Of a stretch of DNA of 15,786 nucleotides, positions 6,525 through 13,965 are shown piece after piece. The notes under the pieces were generated by a model that saw only the letters and a list, made by a program, of their open reading frames with translations, was not told the DNA's origin and ran no database searches. Both the position numbers and the translations under genes were made by a program. Source of the DNA: JAKEHA01 sp964560355 (lineage in GTDB: Bacteria > Krumholzibacteriota > Krumholzibacteriia > WVZY01 > JAKEHA01); the NCBI GenBank assembly GCA_964560355.1, contig CAZLLI010000065.1, positions 1 through 15,786 of the forward strand, read 5' to 3'. Numbering within the stretch: the stretch's first letter is position 1; each line of letters begins with the position of its first letter.

Positions 6525-8210
6525 ATGAGCGACGCGCGCCCCGTTTTCCCCGAGCGCTTCAACCTAGCCGACTACTTTCTGTTCGACCGCGTGCGCGAGG
6601 GTCGCGGTTCGCACCCCGCGCTCCGCTACGGCGCGCGCTCGTATTCGTACGACGACGTCGCCGCGCGCACCCGCGCGCTCGCGAGCTATCTGGAGTCCGC
6701 CGGGGTCGCCCCGGAAGCGCGCGTGTACATCGTGCTCCCCGACGCGCCCCCCTTCGCGTGGTCGTTCTTCGCCACCCTGGCCCACGGCAACGTGGTGACG
6801 ATGGGGAATTCGATCGCCCCGCGCGACGACCTCGCGTACGTGATCGACTACGTGCGCGCCGCGGTGCTGATCACGGTGCCGCAGGTGGCCGCCGACCTGG
6901 CGGACGTGATCGCAAACGCGCCGCACCTCCAGTGCGTGCTCGTGGCGCCCGACGTCGCCACCGGCGAAGACCCCGAGGGCCCGTGCGAGATTCCGCCCTC
7001 GCTGCGCGGCGCGCGCGCGCGCGTCGACACGTTGAGCGACGCCATCGCCGCCGGCACGCGCGACCCGCGCGCGCTCCCCGACGTGCGTCGCGACGACCCC
7101 GCCATCTGGCTCTTCACCTCGGGTTCGACCGGGCGGCCCAAGGCCGCCACCCACACGCACCGCGATTTTGCGTACAACACCGAGGTGTACGCCAAGCGCA
7201 CGGTGGGCTATCGCGCGGACGACGTCACCGTGAGCGTGCCGCGCCTGTTCTTCGGCTACGCCACCGGCACCAACTTGATGTTCCCGTTCGCGGTCGGCGC
7301 GACGGCGGCGCTCTTCTCCGAGCGCCCGACCGCGGAGTCGCTTGCGAACGCGATCGCGATGTACCGTCCCAGTGTTGTCACCAACGTGCCCACCATGATG
7401 TCGAAGCTCGTCGAGCACGACGACGCGTTGCGCGCGCGCGGCGAGCCCGCGCTCGACTTCCGCTCCATTCGCTTCCACCTCTCGGCCGGGGAGGCACTCC
7501 CGCCGGCTTTGCTCGAGCGCTTCCGCGCGCGCTTTCGCAACGACGTCTACGACGGCATCGGGTCGGCGGAGATGTTCCACATCTACGCGTCGAATCGCCC
7601 CGGCGACGTAAGACCGGGCTCGCTGGGGCGCGCGGTCGAGGGCTACGAGATTCGCATCCTTCCCACCGACGCCACCGAGGCGGGCGCCGACGAAGTGCCG
7701 CGCGGAGACGTGGGCGTGATGTGGGTGCGCGGCGACAGCGTCGCCATGAGTTACCACGGCGACCGCGACAAGAGCTGGGAGACCTTCCACGGCGCGTGGT
7801 GCCGCACCGGCGATCTGTTCCGCATGGACGACGAGGGCTACCTGTGGTTCTGCGGGCGCGCAGACAGCCTGTTCAAGGTGGGCGGGGTGTTCGTGGCACC
7901 GCTCGAGATCGAAGAATGTCTGCTGGAGCACGACGCGGTCGCGCTGGCGGCGGTGATTCCCGCCGAGGAGTCCGGGCTCGTGAAGCCGAAGGCATTCGTC
8001 ACGCTGCGCGAGGGCGTCGACCCGTCCGACGACGGCGCGCGCGACGAGCTCCGCCGCGCGCTCCAGGAGCACGTGAAGGAGCGCCTCTCCAAGCACAAGT
8101 ATCCGCGCTGGGTCGTCTTCGTCGACGACCTGCCGAAGAACGACCGCGGCAAGATCGACCGTAAAGTGCTCGTCGACCGCGAACGCGCGGGGGAGAATCC
8201 GTGGCGGTGA
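6525..8210 (+). CDS. Benzoate-CoA ligase family protein, probably 2-aminobenzoate-CoA ligase
   Basis: A 561-residue ANL-superfamily acyl-CoA synthetase. The ATP/AMP-binding P-loop TSGSTGRPK is at 198-206. The A5-like YDGIGSAEM and a GRADSLFKVGG hinge region follow, and the adenylation lysine is Lys543 in RGKIDRK. Overall look and length fit the benzoate-CoA ligase group (BadA/BclA/AbmG-like), which turns an aryl acid, ATP and CoA into the aryl-CoA thioester. With the neighbouring 2-aminobenzoyl-CoA monooxygenase/reductase, the most likely substrate is anthranilate, with salicylate or benzoate as alternatives; substrate specificity cannot be read by eye. It begins at ATG 6525 behind GGAGCG, 13 bases after the RidA gene, and overlaps the following gene by 10 bases. 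Confidence 0.92.
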   Translation: MSDARPVFPERFNLADYFLFDRVREGRGSHPALRYGARSYSYDDVAARTRALASYLESAGVAPEARVYIVLPDAPPFAWSFFATLAHGNVVTMGNSIAPRDDLAYVIDYVRAAVLITVPQVAADLADVIANAPHLQCVLVAPDVATGEDPEGPCEIPPSLRGARARVDTLSDAIAAGTRDPRALPDVRRDDPAIWLFTSGSTGRPKAATHTHRDFAYNTEVYAKRTVGYRADDVTVSVPRLFFGYATGTNLMFPFAVGATAALFSERPTAESLANAIAMYRPSVVTNVPTMMSKLVEHDDALRARGEPALDFRSIRFHLSAGEALPPALLERFRARFRNDVYDGIGSAEMFHIYASNRPGDVRPGSLGRAVEGYEIRILPTDATEAGADEVPRGDVGVMWVRGDSVAMSYHGDRDKSWETFHGAWCRTGDLFRMDDEGYLWFCGRADSLFKVGGVFVAPLEIEECLLEHDAVALAAVIPAEESGLVKPKAFVTLREGVDPSDDGARDELRRALQEHVKERLSKHKYPRWVVFVDDLPKNDRGKIDRKVLVDRERAGENPWR

Positions 8211-8962
8211 CGCCGAAGGAGAACGTGTTCATCGCGCGCATGACGACCGACGAGCTCGCGGCCCTCGTCGCGCGCGGTGCGCTTGTCGTGCTCGTGCCGG
8301 TGGGCGCGATCGAACCCCACGGGCCCCACCTTCCGCTCGACACCGACCTCGTCATCTCGCGCGCGAGCTCCGAGCGCGCGGCGCGGGCCTTGATCGCGCG
8401 CGGGCTATCGGCGCGCGTCGCCCCCGACGTCCCCTACGGCGTCACCCATTTCGCCGAAGGCTTCGCGGGCGCGGTGAGCGTCCCCGCCGAGGCGGTGGTC
8501 GCGTATCTACGCGGCGTCGTGGAAGGTTGGCTCGCGACGGGGGCGTCGCACGTGTGCCTCGTCAACAATCACCTCGAGCCCGCGCACGACACCGCCGTGC
8601 GCGCGGCCGTGGCCGGCTTCGAGAAAGCGCGCGCGTCGGTCGCGAGCCCGCTCACACGCCGTTGGGCGCGCACGCTGTCGGAAGAATTCAAGCGCGGCGC
8701 CTGCCACGCGGGCGAATACGAGACCTCGATCGTGCAGGCGGCGGATGCGGCCGCGGTGCGCGACGCCATTCGCCGCGCGCTCCCCGATGTCGACGTGAGC
8801 CTCTCCGCGGCAATCGCGCGCGGCGTCGACCGCTTCCGCGACATGGGACTCACCCAGAGCTACGCCGGCGCCCCGGCGCGCGCGACGCCGTCGCACGGCG
8901 ACGAGATGCTCGACCGCCTGGCCGAAATGATCGTGGGCGAGGTTCTCGAAGGGATGGGGTAG
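8201..8962 (+). CDS. Creatininase-family metal-dependent amidohydrolase
   Basis: A 253-residue creatininase-family protein. The metal-binding set Glu38, His40, Asp49 (VGAIEPHGPHLPLDTD) and His124-x-Glu126 (NNHLE) reproduces the spacing of creatininase Glu34/His36/Asp45/His120/Glu122. A later HAGEYETS motif carries His169 and Glu174. Family members open lactams or cleave formamides and peptides (creatininase, ArfB, MftE). This one keeps HxE, rather than the NGHGGN-type sequence common in many relatives. It is translationally coupled to the ligase: GTG 8201 follows GGGGGAG and overlaps the ligase end by 10 bases. A C-N hydrolysis step in or before the anthranilate pathway is a reasonable inference, for example release of anthranilate from an N-acyl precursor or hydrolysis of a nitrogen-bearing intermediate. 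No specific substrate is shown. Confidence 0.88.
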   Translation: MAVTPKENVFIARMTTDELAALVARGALVVLVPVGAIEPHGPHLPLDTDLVISRASSERAARALIARGLSARVAPDVPYGVTHFAEGFAGAVSVPAEAVVAYLRGVVEGWLATGASHVCLVNNHLEPAHDTAVRAAVAGFEKARASVASPLTRRWARTLSEEFKRGACHAGEYETSIVQAADAAAVRDAIRRALPDVDVSLSAAIARGVDRFRDMGLTQSYAGAPARATPSHGDEMLDRLAEMIVGEVLEGMG

Positions 8963-9054
8963 GGGCCGAGGGTGTTCCCGACGCGAACTTCCGCAGCGCG
9001 ATACCAAATGTCTCGCGCGAGGACCCGAGAGCGGAGGGAAGCCCCTCGGCCCCT
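8961..9054. repeat. Perfect 12-bp inverted repeat between convergent operons
   Basis: AGGGGCCGAGGG (8961-8972) pairs exactly with CCCTCGGCCCCT (9043-9054) across 70 bases. Inside lies a 10-bp palindrome, CTCGCGCGAG (9012-9021). The repeat begins in the stop codon of the creatininase gene and ends 9 bases from the stop of the opposing gene. No T run follows on either strand, so it is not a standard intrinsic terminator. It could be a transcript-end stabiliser or a collision barrier between convergent transcripts. Confidence 0.6.
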
Positions 9055-9062
9055 CGCGATAC

Positions 9063-10046
9063 TCAAGACACCTCGCCGCGCGACAGCTCGGACAGGCGAT
9101 AGTGCGAGCGCCACGCGTAGTACAACCCGGTGAGCGTGATCGGAAAGAACTGCGTCGCGTGGTAGATGGTCGACACCGCGAGCGCTTCGCCGCGCGCGAT
9201 TCCGAACATCCCCAGGCCGAGTACGAACGCGTACTGCATCGTCCCCAGGAACGCGGGCGCGGACGGAATCATGGCACCGAGTGAAATCGAGACGATGAGG
9301 AACACGCTCGCCATGAACGGCACCGGCAGGGCGAAGGCGCGCACACTAAAAAACACGCCGAGGGTGGCGAAGCCCCACACCGCGACGGAGAGCAGCGTGA
9401 TGGGGAGCGCGAGCCGCGGACGCGTCACCACGCCGAGCCCGTCGACGAAGGAGTCGGCGGAGCCGTGCACGCGGCGCTGCACGTCGGTCGGGAGGCGGTG
9501 CATGGCGCGTGCGAGCAGCGAGCGGAAGCGGCGCCGCCAGCGCACCATCGCGAACAACAGCGCGAACAAACCAACGTTGAAAACGATGAGGACCTCGGTG
9601 CTGCGCGCGAGCCAGCGCGGCGCCGAGATCGTCACCATGCAATACCAGATCAGCACGATCAGGATGAACACGTCGACCACGCGCTCGTAGACGATGGTCG
9701 CGAAGGACGCCGACTTGCTCACGCGCTCGGTACGCCCGATGGCGATGGCGCGCACGAACTCGCCCAGGCGTGCGGGCAGGAGGTTGTTGACCATGAACGC
9801 GATCGCGGTCGCCGACCACAACGGGCGAATCTTGCAGTCCTTGACCGGCTCCATCATGTACTTCCAGCGCACCGCGCGGCTGAAGTGGCCCAGCATGGTG
9901 AAGACGACGCCGGGCACCACGTAGATCCAGCGCGCGTGGTCGAACGCGGCGGCGAAAGACGCCCAGTCGATGCCGCGCAGCGCGAGGTACAGGAACACCG
10001 CGCTCACCACCACGCCGAACACGAGCTTGCGGCGAATCGACGTCAT
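9063..10046 (-). CDS. Flippase-like / lysylphosphatidylglycerol synthase TM-domain membrane protein (UPF0104 family)
   Basis: A 327-residue polytopic inner-membrane protein with about seven or eight hydrophobic segments. The pattern fits the LPG_synthase_TM/UPF0104 (YbhN, AglD-like) family: an N-terminal TM with YLALRGIDW, the polar GHFSRAVRWKYMM region near 53-66, and the NLLPARLGEFVRAIAIGR loop near 88-106. Members are linked to lipid or polyprenyl-glycan transport or modification, but few have a proven activity. It has no C-terminal lysyltransferase domain, so it is not MprF. Its ATG at 10046 overlaps the upstream stop as ATGA, and it is the last gene of the minus-strand glycan operon. A role in moving or processing the lipid-linked product of that operon is inferred. 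Confidence 0.85.
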   Translation of the reverse strand: MTSIRRKLVFGVVVSAVFLYLALRGIDWASFAAAFDHARWIYVVPGVVFTMLGHFSRAVRWKYMMEPVKDCKIRPLWSATAIAFMVNNLLPARLGEFVRAIAIGRTERVSKSASFATIVYERVVDVFILIVLIWYCMVTISAPRWLARSTEVLIVFNVGLFALLFAMVRWRRRFRSLLARAMHRLPTDVQRRVHGSADSFVDGLGVVTRPRLALPITLLSVAVWGFATLGVFFSVRAFALPVPFMASVFLIVSISLGAMIPSAPAFLGTMQYAFVLGLGMFGIARGEALAVSTIYHATQFFPITLTGLYYAWRSHYRLSELSRGEVS

Positions 10047-10924
10047 CGCGCGCGCCTCGCTTGCGCGTCACGCACCGCGTCGGCGACGAGCTCGTCGAGC
10101 GAGCGCGGCACCCCGCCGAGTTGGACGAAGTCGGTCGCGACTGACTGTCGTCGCGCGGCGCGCAACCCGCGCACGTTGGTGGCGTTGATGGGCAGTCGCT
10201 TGCCGGCGACGCGCCCCGCGATGGTCAAGGCCCACAGCGCGGGCAAGGAGGGCACCGCGACGAAGCGGCAGCGCGCGCCGGTGGCTCGGCGCACGGCGAG
10301 GAGGACGTCGCGCAGCGTATACGACGCGGGCTCGTGGACGTGCCACGCGCGCCCGCGCAGCGCGGAAGCGTCTGCGGAGAGCGAGCGCGCGACGGTCGCC
10401 GCGAGAAAGCGCGGGTCGACGAGGTAGACGGGGGTGACGCCGTTGTCGAGGAGCGGCACGACCGGCGAGCGCCGCACCGACTCCATCATGCGCCCGAACA
10501 GACCGCCCGCGCCGACCACCAGGCCCAGCCGCAGCACGACGGCGTTCGCCTCCTGGAACGACGACTCGAGGTCGCGCTTCGCGCGCGCGTAGTCCGACAG
10601 CTCCGCACCCGTCGCGGAGAGGCTGCTCAAGAACACGTGCGCGAGGCCGCGCGTCTCGTCCAGCCAGCGCCGGGTTCCCTCGACGTTGACGCGATACTCG
10701 TCAGGGCCCGCGTAGTACGCGGCGTGCACCACGGCGTCGACGCGTTCGCGCGCGAGCAGGTCGCGCAGCGACTCGCCGAGCGCACAGCGGTGGACAGCAT
10801 CGAAGTGGGGCGCACCGTCTTCGCGGCGCGCGGTGCCGACCACGCGCCAGCCGTTCGTGTGAAAATGGGCGGCGAGGATTCCCGCGATGAAGCCGTGCGC
10901 ACCCGTGATGAGGATCGTGCTCAC
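10043..10924 (-). CDS. NAD-dependent epimerase/dehydratase (extended SDR)
   Basis: A 293-residue extended short-chain dehydrogenase. The cofactor motif TGAHGFIAG is at residues 7-15. VVHAAYY follows the fourth strand, and the active site is SSLSATGAELSDYARAK with Tyr112 and Lys116. Such enzymes act on nucleotide sugars or other hydroxylated metabolites. The short C-terminal half leaves the substrate open; sugar epimerases are often somewhat longer. The reading frame is open well upstream, but GTG 10924 is chosen because it directly begins the Rossmann strand, overlaps the upstream stop as GTGA, and follows GAGG. Its place between a GMC oxidoreductase and a flippase-like protein suggests modification of a sugar or lipid made by this operon. 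Confidence 0.87.
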   Translation of the reverse strand: MSTILITGAHGFIAGILAAHFHTNGWRVVGTARREDGAPHFDAVHRCALGESLRDLLARERVDAVVHAAYYAGPDEYRVNVEGTRRWLDETRGLAHVFLSSLSATGAELSDYARAKRDLESSFQEANAVVLRLGLVVGAGGLFGRMMESVRRSPVVPLLDNGVTPVYLVDPRFLAATVARSLSADASALRGRAWHVHEPASYTLRDVLLAVRRATGARCRFVAVPSLPALWALTIAGRVAGKRLPINATNVRGLRAARRQSVATDFVQLGGVPRSLDELVADAVRDAQARRAR

Positions 10925-12504
10925 GACGTCCTCGCGTTCTGCTGCGCGACGCCGGCCGCGACGCGCATCGCATTCGCCATCATCCCGAAGGACATGTTCT
11001 TGGCCGGCAAGGTGGGAAACGACGCCGAGTCGGCGATGTACACCGCGCGCGTGCCGTGCAGGCGACCGTCGACGCCGCACTCGTACGCCCGCGGCGCTGC
11101 GCGCATGGGTAAACACCCCGCGTAGTGGATGGCGTGGCCGGTCGGCACTTGCACCGCGAGCGACGGGAACGTCCACGCGCCGAGCGCGCGCATGAACGCG
11201 AACAGCGGTTTCGCCTTCGCAAGGTCGAAGGTCGCGGGCTGTCCGTCGATGCGAAGGCGCCCGTTCCCTTGCAGCGAGAGCGTCGAGGGACGCTCGCCGC
11301 TATCGGGTTGGTAGACCTGCATGACCAGCATCGCGGGCAACAGGTGGCGAATGAGCGCGAGATTCCCGCGCGCCGCGTAGGGCAGGCTGGCGAAGAACTC
11401 CGCGCGCAAGGGCGACGTGATCTCCATCAAGCTTCCTTGGCACACGGCGTGGTAGGTATCCGACTCCCAAACCAAGTTGAGCTGCACGAGGCCGAACGCT
11501 CCGGTGTCGAGCGCCTGTCCGATCGCGCCCGGGAGCACGAACGGGATCTGCAGCGCGGGATTTTCGAGCAGCGCGAGCCGGGTGCGAAAATCGTCGAACG
11601 ACCGCAGCACGATCTTGGCGGTGTTGATGGCACCCGCCGCCAGCACTAGCGCGCGTCCTTCGAACGCGACCGGCGCGCGCGTGTGGGCGTCGGCCGCGCG
11701 CACGGTGACGCCGTTCTCGTGCTCGCGAAACGACTCGACCAGGGTGCCACGACGATACTCGACGCGGCCCTGCGCGATCAACTTCTCCAGCGTGTAGCGC
11801 GGCGAATACAACGCGGGCTGCTCTTGCCAGAACTCGGTGTTGTCGTACGCGAGCGGAGCGCGCCCGTCGTGGGCTTCGGTCAGCATTGCGATCCGCGCTC
11901 GGCCGAGGTGGAACGCGGGTGAGAGGCTGCGCTTGCGACGGCGATAGGTTTCGTAGACGCGTTCGACCTTGCGCGACAGGCGCACGGGCGGCAGCAACCC
12001 TTCGGCGCTCCCGAAGAACGGTGCCAAGTCGTCGTCGACGCCGGCAATGCCGATCTCCGCGGTGAGCTTGTCGAAGTAGGGGTCGAGGTCGCGCGCGCCG
12101 ATGGGGAAGCGGTCGTAGTCGAGCGCGCAGAAGCGATAGAGCCCCGCACCCCACGCGTTGGCGAGCCCGCCCATCGCGAAGCTCTGGATGCTCGAGAAGC
12201 CGTGCTCGTCGACCGGCGTCCACTCGCGCGCGCCCGCGGTGACGTATTCCGCGTTCGGTGTCGTGAGCTTCACCGGCACGCGCGGCTTGCGGAGCAGGTT
12301 CGCCAGCCCCTGAAAGCGCGCGCCGATTGTGAGGTCGAAGCTGTCGTGCGCGGCCTTGAAGTCGTAGAGGTTGCCCGCCGCACGCACCGGCGCCTGCGGA
12401 ACCACGCCGACGTCGAGCACGAGCGGACGCACGCCGCGGTCCGCGAGCTCGAGCGCGGCCGCGATCGCGGAGGCTCCCGCGCCCACCACGATCACGTCAG
12501 ACAT
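10921..12504 (-). CDS. GMC-family FAD-dependent oxidoreductase
   Basis: A 527-residue flavoprotein. The N-terminal FAD motif VVGAGASA is at residues 6-13. GGLANAWGAGL lies in the middle of the N-terminal half, and the C-terminal catalytic region pairs HYAGC (His460) with Asn503 in PAKNMSFGMMANAMR, the His/Asn pair of GMC alcohol oxidases and dehydrogenases. No signal peptide is seen, so it is probably cytoplasmic or membrane-associated. It should oxidise a primary or secondary alcohol, perhaps on a sugar or lipid. ATG 12504 is used because it starts just before the FAD strand. It overlaps the end of the 138-residue upstream gene by 8 bases, so the two are translationally coupled, and its stop overlaps the epimerase start. 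Confidence 0.88.
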   Translation of the reverse strand: MSDVIVVGAGASAIAAALELADRGVRPLVLDVGVVPQAPVRAAGNLYDFKAAHDSFDLTIGARFQGLANLLRKPRVPVKLTTPNAEYVTAGAREWTPVDEHGFSSIQSFAMGGLANAWGAGLYRFCALDYDRFPIGARDLDPYFDKLTAEIGIAGVDDDLAPFFGSAEGLLPPVRLSRKVERVYETYRRRKRSLSPAFHLGRARIAMLTEAHDGRAPLAYDNTEFWQEQPALYSPRYTLEKLIAQGRVEYRRGTLVESFREHENGVTVRAADAHTRAPVAFEGRALVLAAGAINTAKIVLRSFDDFRTRLALLENPALQIPFVLPGAIGQALDTGAFGLVQLNLVWESDTYHAVCQGSLMEITSPLRAEFFASLPYAARGNLALIRHLLPAMLVMQVYQPDSGERPSTLSLQGNGRLRIDGQPATFDLAKAKPLFAFMRALGAWTFPSLAVQVPTGHAIHYAGCLPMRAAPRAYECGVDGRLHGTRAVYIADSASFPTLPAKNMSFGMMANAMRVAAGVAQQNARTS

Positions 12505-12913
12505 CGCGCACGCGCGCGAGGAGGAGCGCGCCCTTCGCAAGTTTGTACGCGGTGCGAAACGCCCCCGCGAAGAGTACCGTCCACGCGGCGGCGCGCGAGG
12601 GGCGCCGCTTGACGAAGTAGCGCTGATTCTCCGGCGCCGATTCGGCGAGGTAGACCATGAGGCGCATGTGCTCCGATAGGAGGGGCAGCCGGCGTCGGTA
12701 GCGCGCGGCGACTTCGAGCGCTTCCACGTCGCGCACGCCGGCGAGGGCGCGTCGATAGGCGGCGCGCGCCTCCGGGGTCGCGGCGGCGTCGAGCAGCGCG
12801 GACGCTTCGAGATAGCGGTCGATCACGGCGCGCGGGGCGGCGGCGCCGAACACGGCGCGATACAAGCGTTCGGCGTCGTGGCGCGGGTCGGCGTCGGCGG
12901 GCGAGTGGGCCAT
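12497..12913 (-). CDS. Hypothetical 138-residue helical protein coupled to the GMC oxidoreductase
   Basis: I do not recognise this family. The protein is 138 residues, mostly predicted helix, rich in Ala and Arg, without a signal peptide. A mildly hydrophobic stretch near 110-120 (AAWTVLFAGAFRTAY) and basic flanks suggest membrane-surface contact rather than a full TM helix. It starts at ATG 12913, 8 bases after the DUF2304 stop, with no clear Shine-Dalgarno, so translation may depend on reinitiation. Its end overlaps the GMC oxidoreductase start by 8 bases. Some GMC enzymes have small partner subunits (for example gluconate 2-dehydrogenase subunit 3), but no clear resemblance is visible. Partnership with the GMC enzyme is suggested by coupling alone. 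Confidence 0.7.
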   Translation of the reverse strand: MAHSPADADPRHDAERLYRAVFGAAAPRAVIDRYLEASALLDAAATPEARAAYRRALAGVRDVEALEVAARYRRRLPLLSEHMRLMVYLAESAPENQRYFVKRRPSRAAAWTVLFAGAFRTAYKLAKGALLLARVRDV

Positions 12914-12921
12914 GCGGGCGA

Positions 12922-13275
12922 CTACGCGCGCGGGTGGTTGTCGTCGCGCGCGCGCGGCGACTGGGCGCGGTCGAGCGCGATGGTACGCACGAGCTGGGTG
13001 ATGCTGGCTTCGAGGTCGCGGATCTTCGAGTACAGCACGAGGCCCGCGAACGAGAACCCGACGATGGCGAGGTAGAAAAACAGGTCGGCGCCGCGTCCGA
13101 CGCCGACGAGGTTGGCGACCTTGGTGGTGAAGTCGGGAACGACCACCATGGTGATGCCGAGCAGCCCGATGGCGAGCACGACGACGCGGTCGAGGAGCCC
13201 CGAGCGCAAGCGGCTGAAGTAGAGCATCACGACGCCGATCAACATCAGAATCAGGACGAACTGTACCGGCCTCAT
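12922..13275 (-). CDS. DUF2304-family small membrane protein
   Basis: A 117-residue membrane protein with three hydrophobic segments at about 4-20, 30-47 and 65-83, followed by a charged, probably coiled-coil tail (KIRDLEASITQLVRTIAL). The VGVGRGADLFFYL stretch before the third segment is the hallmark of DUF2304 proteins, which typically sit beside DPM1-like GT2 enzymes, as here. The biochemical role is unknown; an accessory or anchoring role for the glycosyltransferase is a common inference. The true start is ATG 13275, which overlaps the GT2 stop (ATGA) and follows GAGGAGGA at a good distance. The longer open frame upstream lies inside the GT2 gene and is ignored. Confidence 0.87.
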   Translation of the reverse strand: MRPVQFVLILMLIGVVMLYFSRLRSGLLDRVVVLAIGLLGITMVVVPDFTTKVANLVGVGRGADLFFYLAIVGFSFAGLVLYSKIRDLEASITQLVRTIALDRAQSPRARDDNHPRA

Positions 13276-13964
13276 CGGAAGATCCTCCTCAACATGAGAT
13301 CGATGACGATCTTGACGGCGTTGAGCGACGACTGTCCCTTCGCCATCGAGTACTCGGTGTACGAAATGGTGGTGGGCCGCTCGACGCAGCGCAGGTGGCG
13401 GCGGCGTATCTGGTGGAGTATCTCGGACGCGTGCGCGAAGCGGTTCTCGCGCAAGTCGATGTGCGACGCCGCCTGCGCGGTGAACGCGCGCAGCCCGTTG
13501 TGCGCGTCGGTGAGCCACAGCCCCGTCAAGAAGCCGTTGACGACGACGCCCGCGCGCAGGAGCGCGCGACGCCCCCCGGGGACGCGCGCGCGGTCGGCGT
13601 CGGTCAAGAAGCGCGAGCCCAGGACGACGTCGGCGTCGCCCGCGCGTAGCGGCTCGAGCAGGCGCTCGATGTCGTCCGCGCGGTGCTGTCCGTCGGCGTC
13701 GAAGTGGACCACGTAGCGCGCGCCGTGCGCGATCGCGAAGTTCATGCCGGTCTGGAGCGCGGCGCCTTGACCGAGATTCATGGGATGGCGAAGCGCGTAG
13801 ACGGGGAGCCCGCGCAGCACGTCGGAGGTATCGTCGGAAGAGGCGTCGTCGACCACCACGATGGAATAGCCGCGTTCGATGAGCGGCGCCAGCGATGAGC
13901 GAATGACGCGGCCTTCGTTGTAGGCCGCGACGACGACGAATACTTCGCGGTTGTCCATGGGCAT
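13272..13964 (-). CDS. Family 2 glycosyltransferase, polyprenol-phosphate sugar synthase (DPM1-like)
   Basis: A 230-residue GT-A glycosyltransferase. VVAAYNEG opens the nucleotide-sugar site, VVDDASSDDT follows, FDADGQH supplies the metal-binding DxD, then GSRF and the DAHNGLRAF acceptor region. The TEYSMAKGQSSLNA tail is typical of the subgroup found next to DUF2304 proteins. It lacks C-terminal TM helices and should transfer a sugar from a nucleotide donor to a polyprenyl phosphate on the cytoplasmic face. Downstream GT-C enzymes use such lipid-linked sugars, and a GT-C-like gene precedes it directly with a 1-base gap. Start ATG 13964 or ATG 13958 (two residues shorter) are equally possible; neither has a strong ribosome binding site, which points to coupling with the upstream gene. 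Confidence 0.9.
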   Translation of the reverse strand: MPMDNREVFVVVAAYNEGRVIRSSLAPLIERGYSIVVVDDASSDDTSDVLRGLPVYALRHPMNLGQGAALQTGMNFAIAHGARYVVHFDADGQHRADDIERLLEPLRAGDADVVLGSRFLTDADRARVPGGRRALLRAGVVVNGFLTGLWLTDAHNGLRAFTAQAASHIDLRENRFAHASEILHQIRRRHLRCVERPTTISYTEYSMAKGQSSLNAVKIVIDLMLRRIFR

Positions 13965-13965
13965 G

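Noticed and set aside
7009..7023. Alternating GC tract as a Z-DNA or regulatory element
   Set aside because: Fifteen bases of alternating GC lie inside the ligase coding region and encode Gly-Ala-Arg residues. Similar short tracts recur across this CGCG-rich sequence.
8201..8962. MftE (mycofactocin) or kynurenine formamidase identity for the creatininase homologue
   Set aside because: No mycofactocin genes are nearby and the second metal motif is HxE, not the NGHGGN type. Bacterial kynurenine formamidase (KynB) belongs to a different family with an HxGTHxD motif.
9063..10046. MprF (lysylphosphatidylglycerol synthase) for the flippase-like protein
   Set aside because: Only the TM domain is present; the C-terminal aminoacyltransferase domain of MprF is missing and the context is glycan synthesis.
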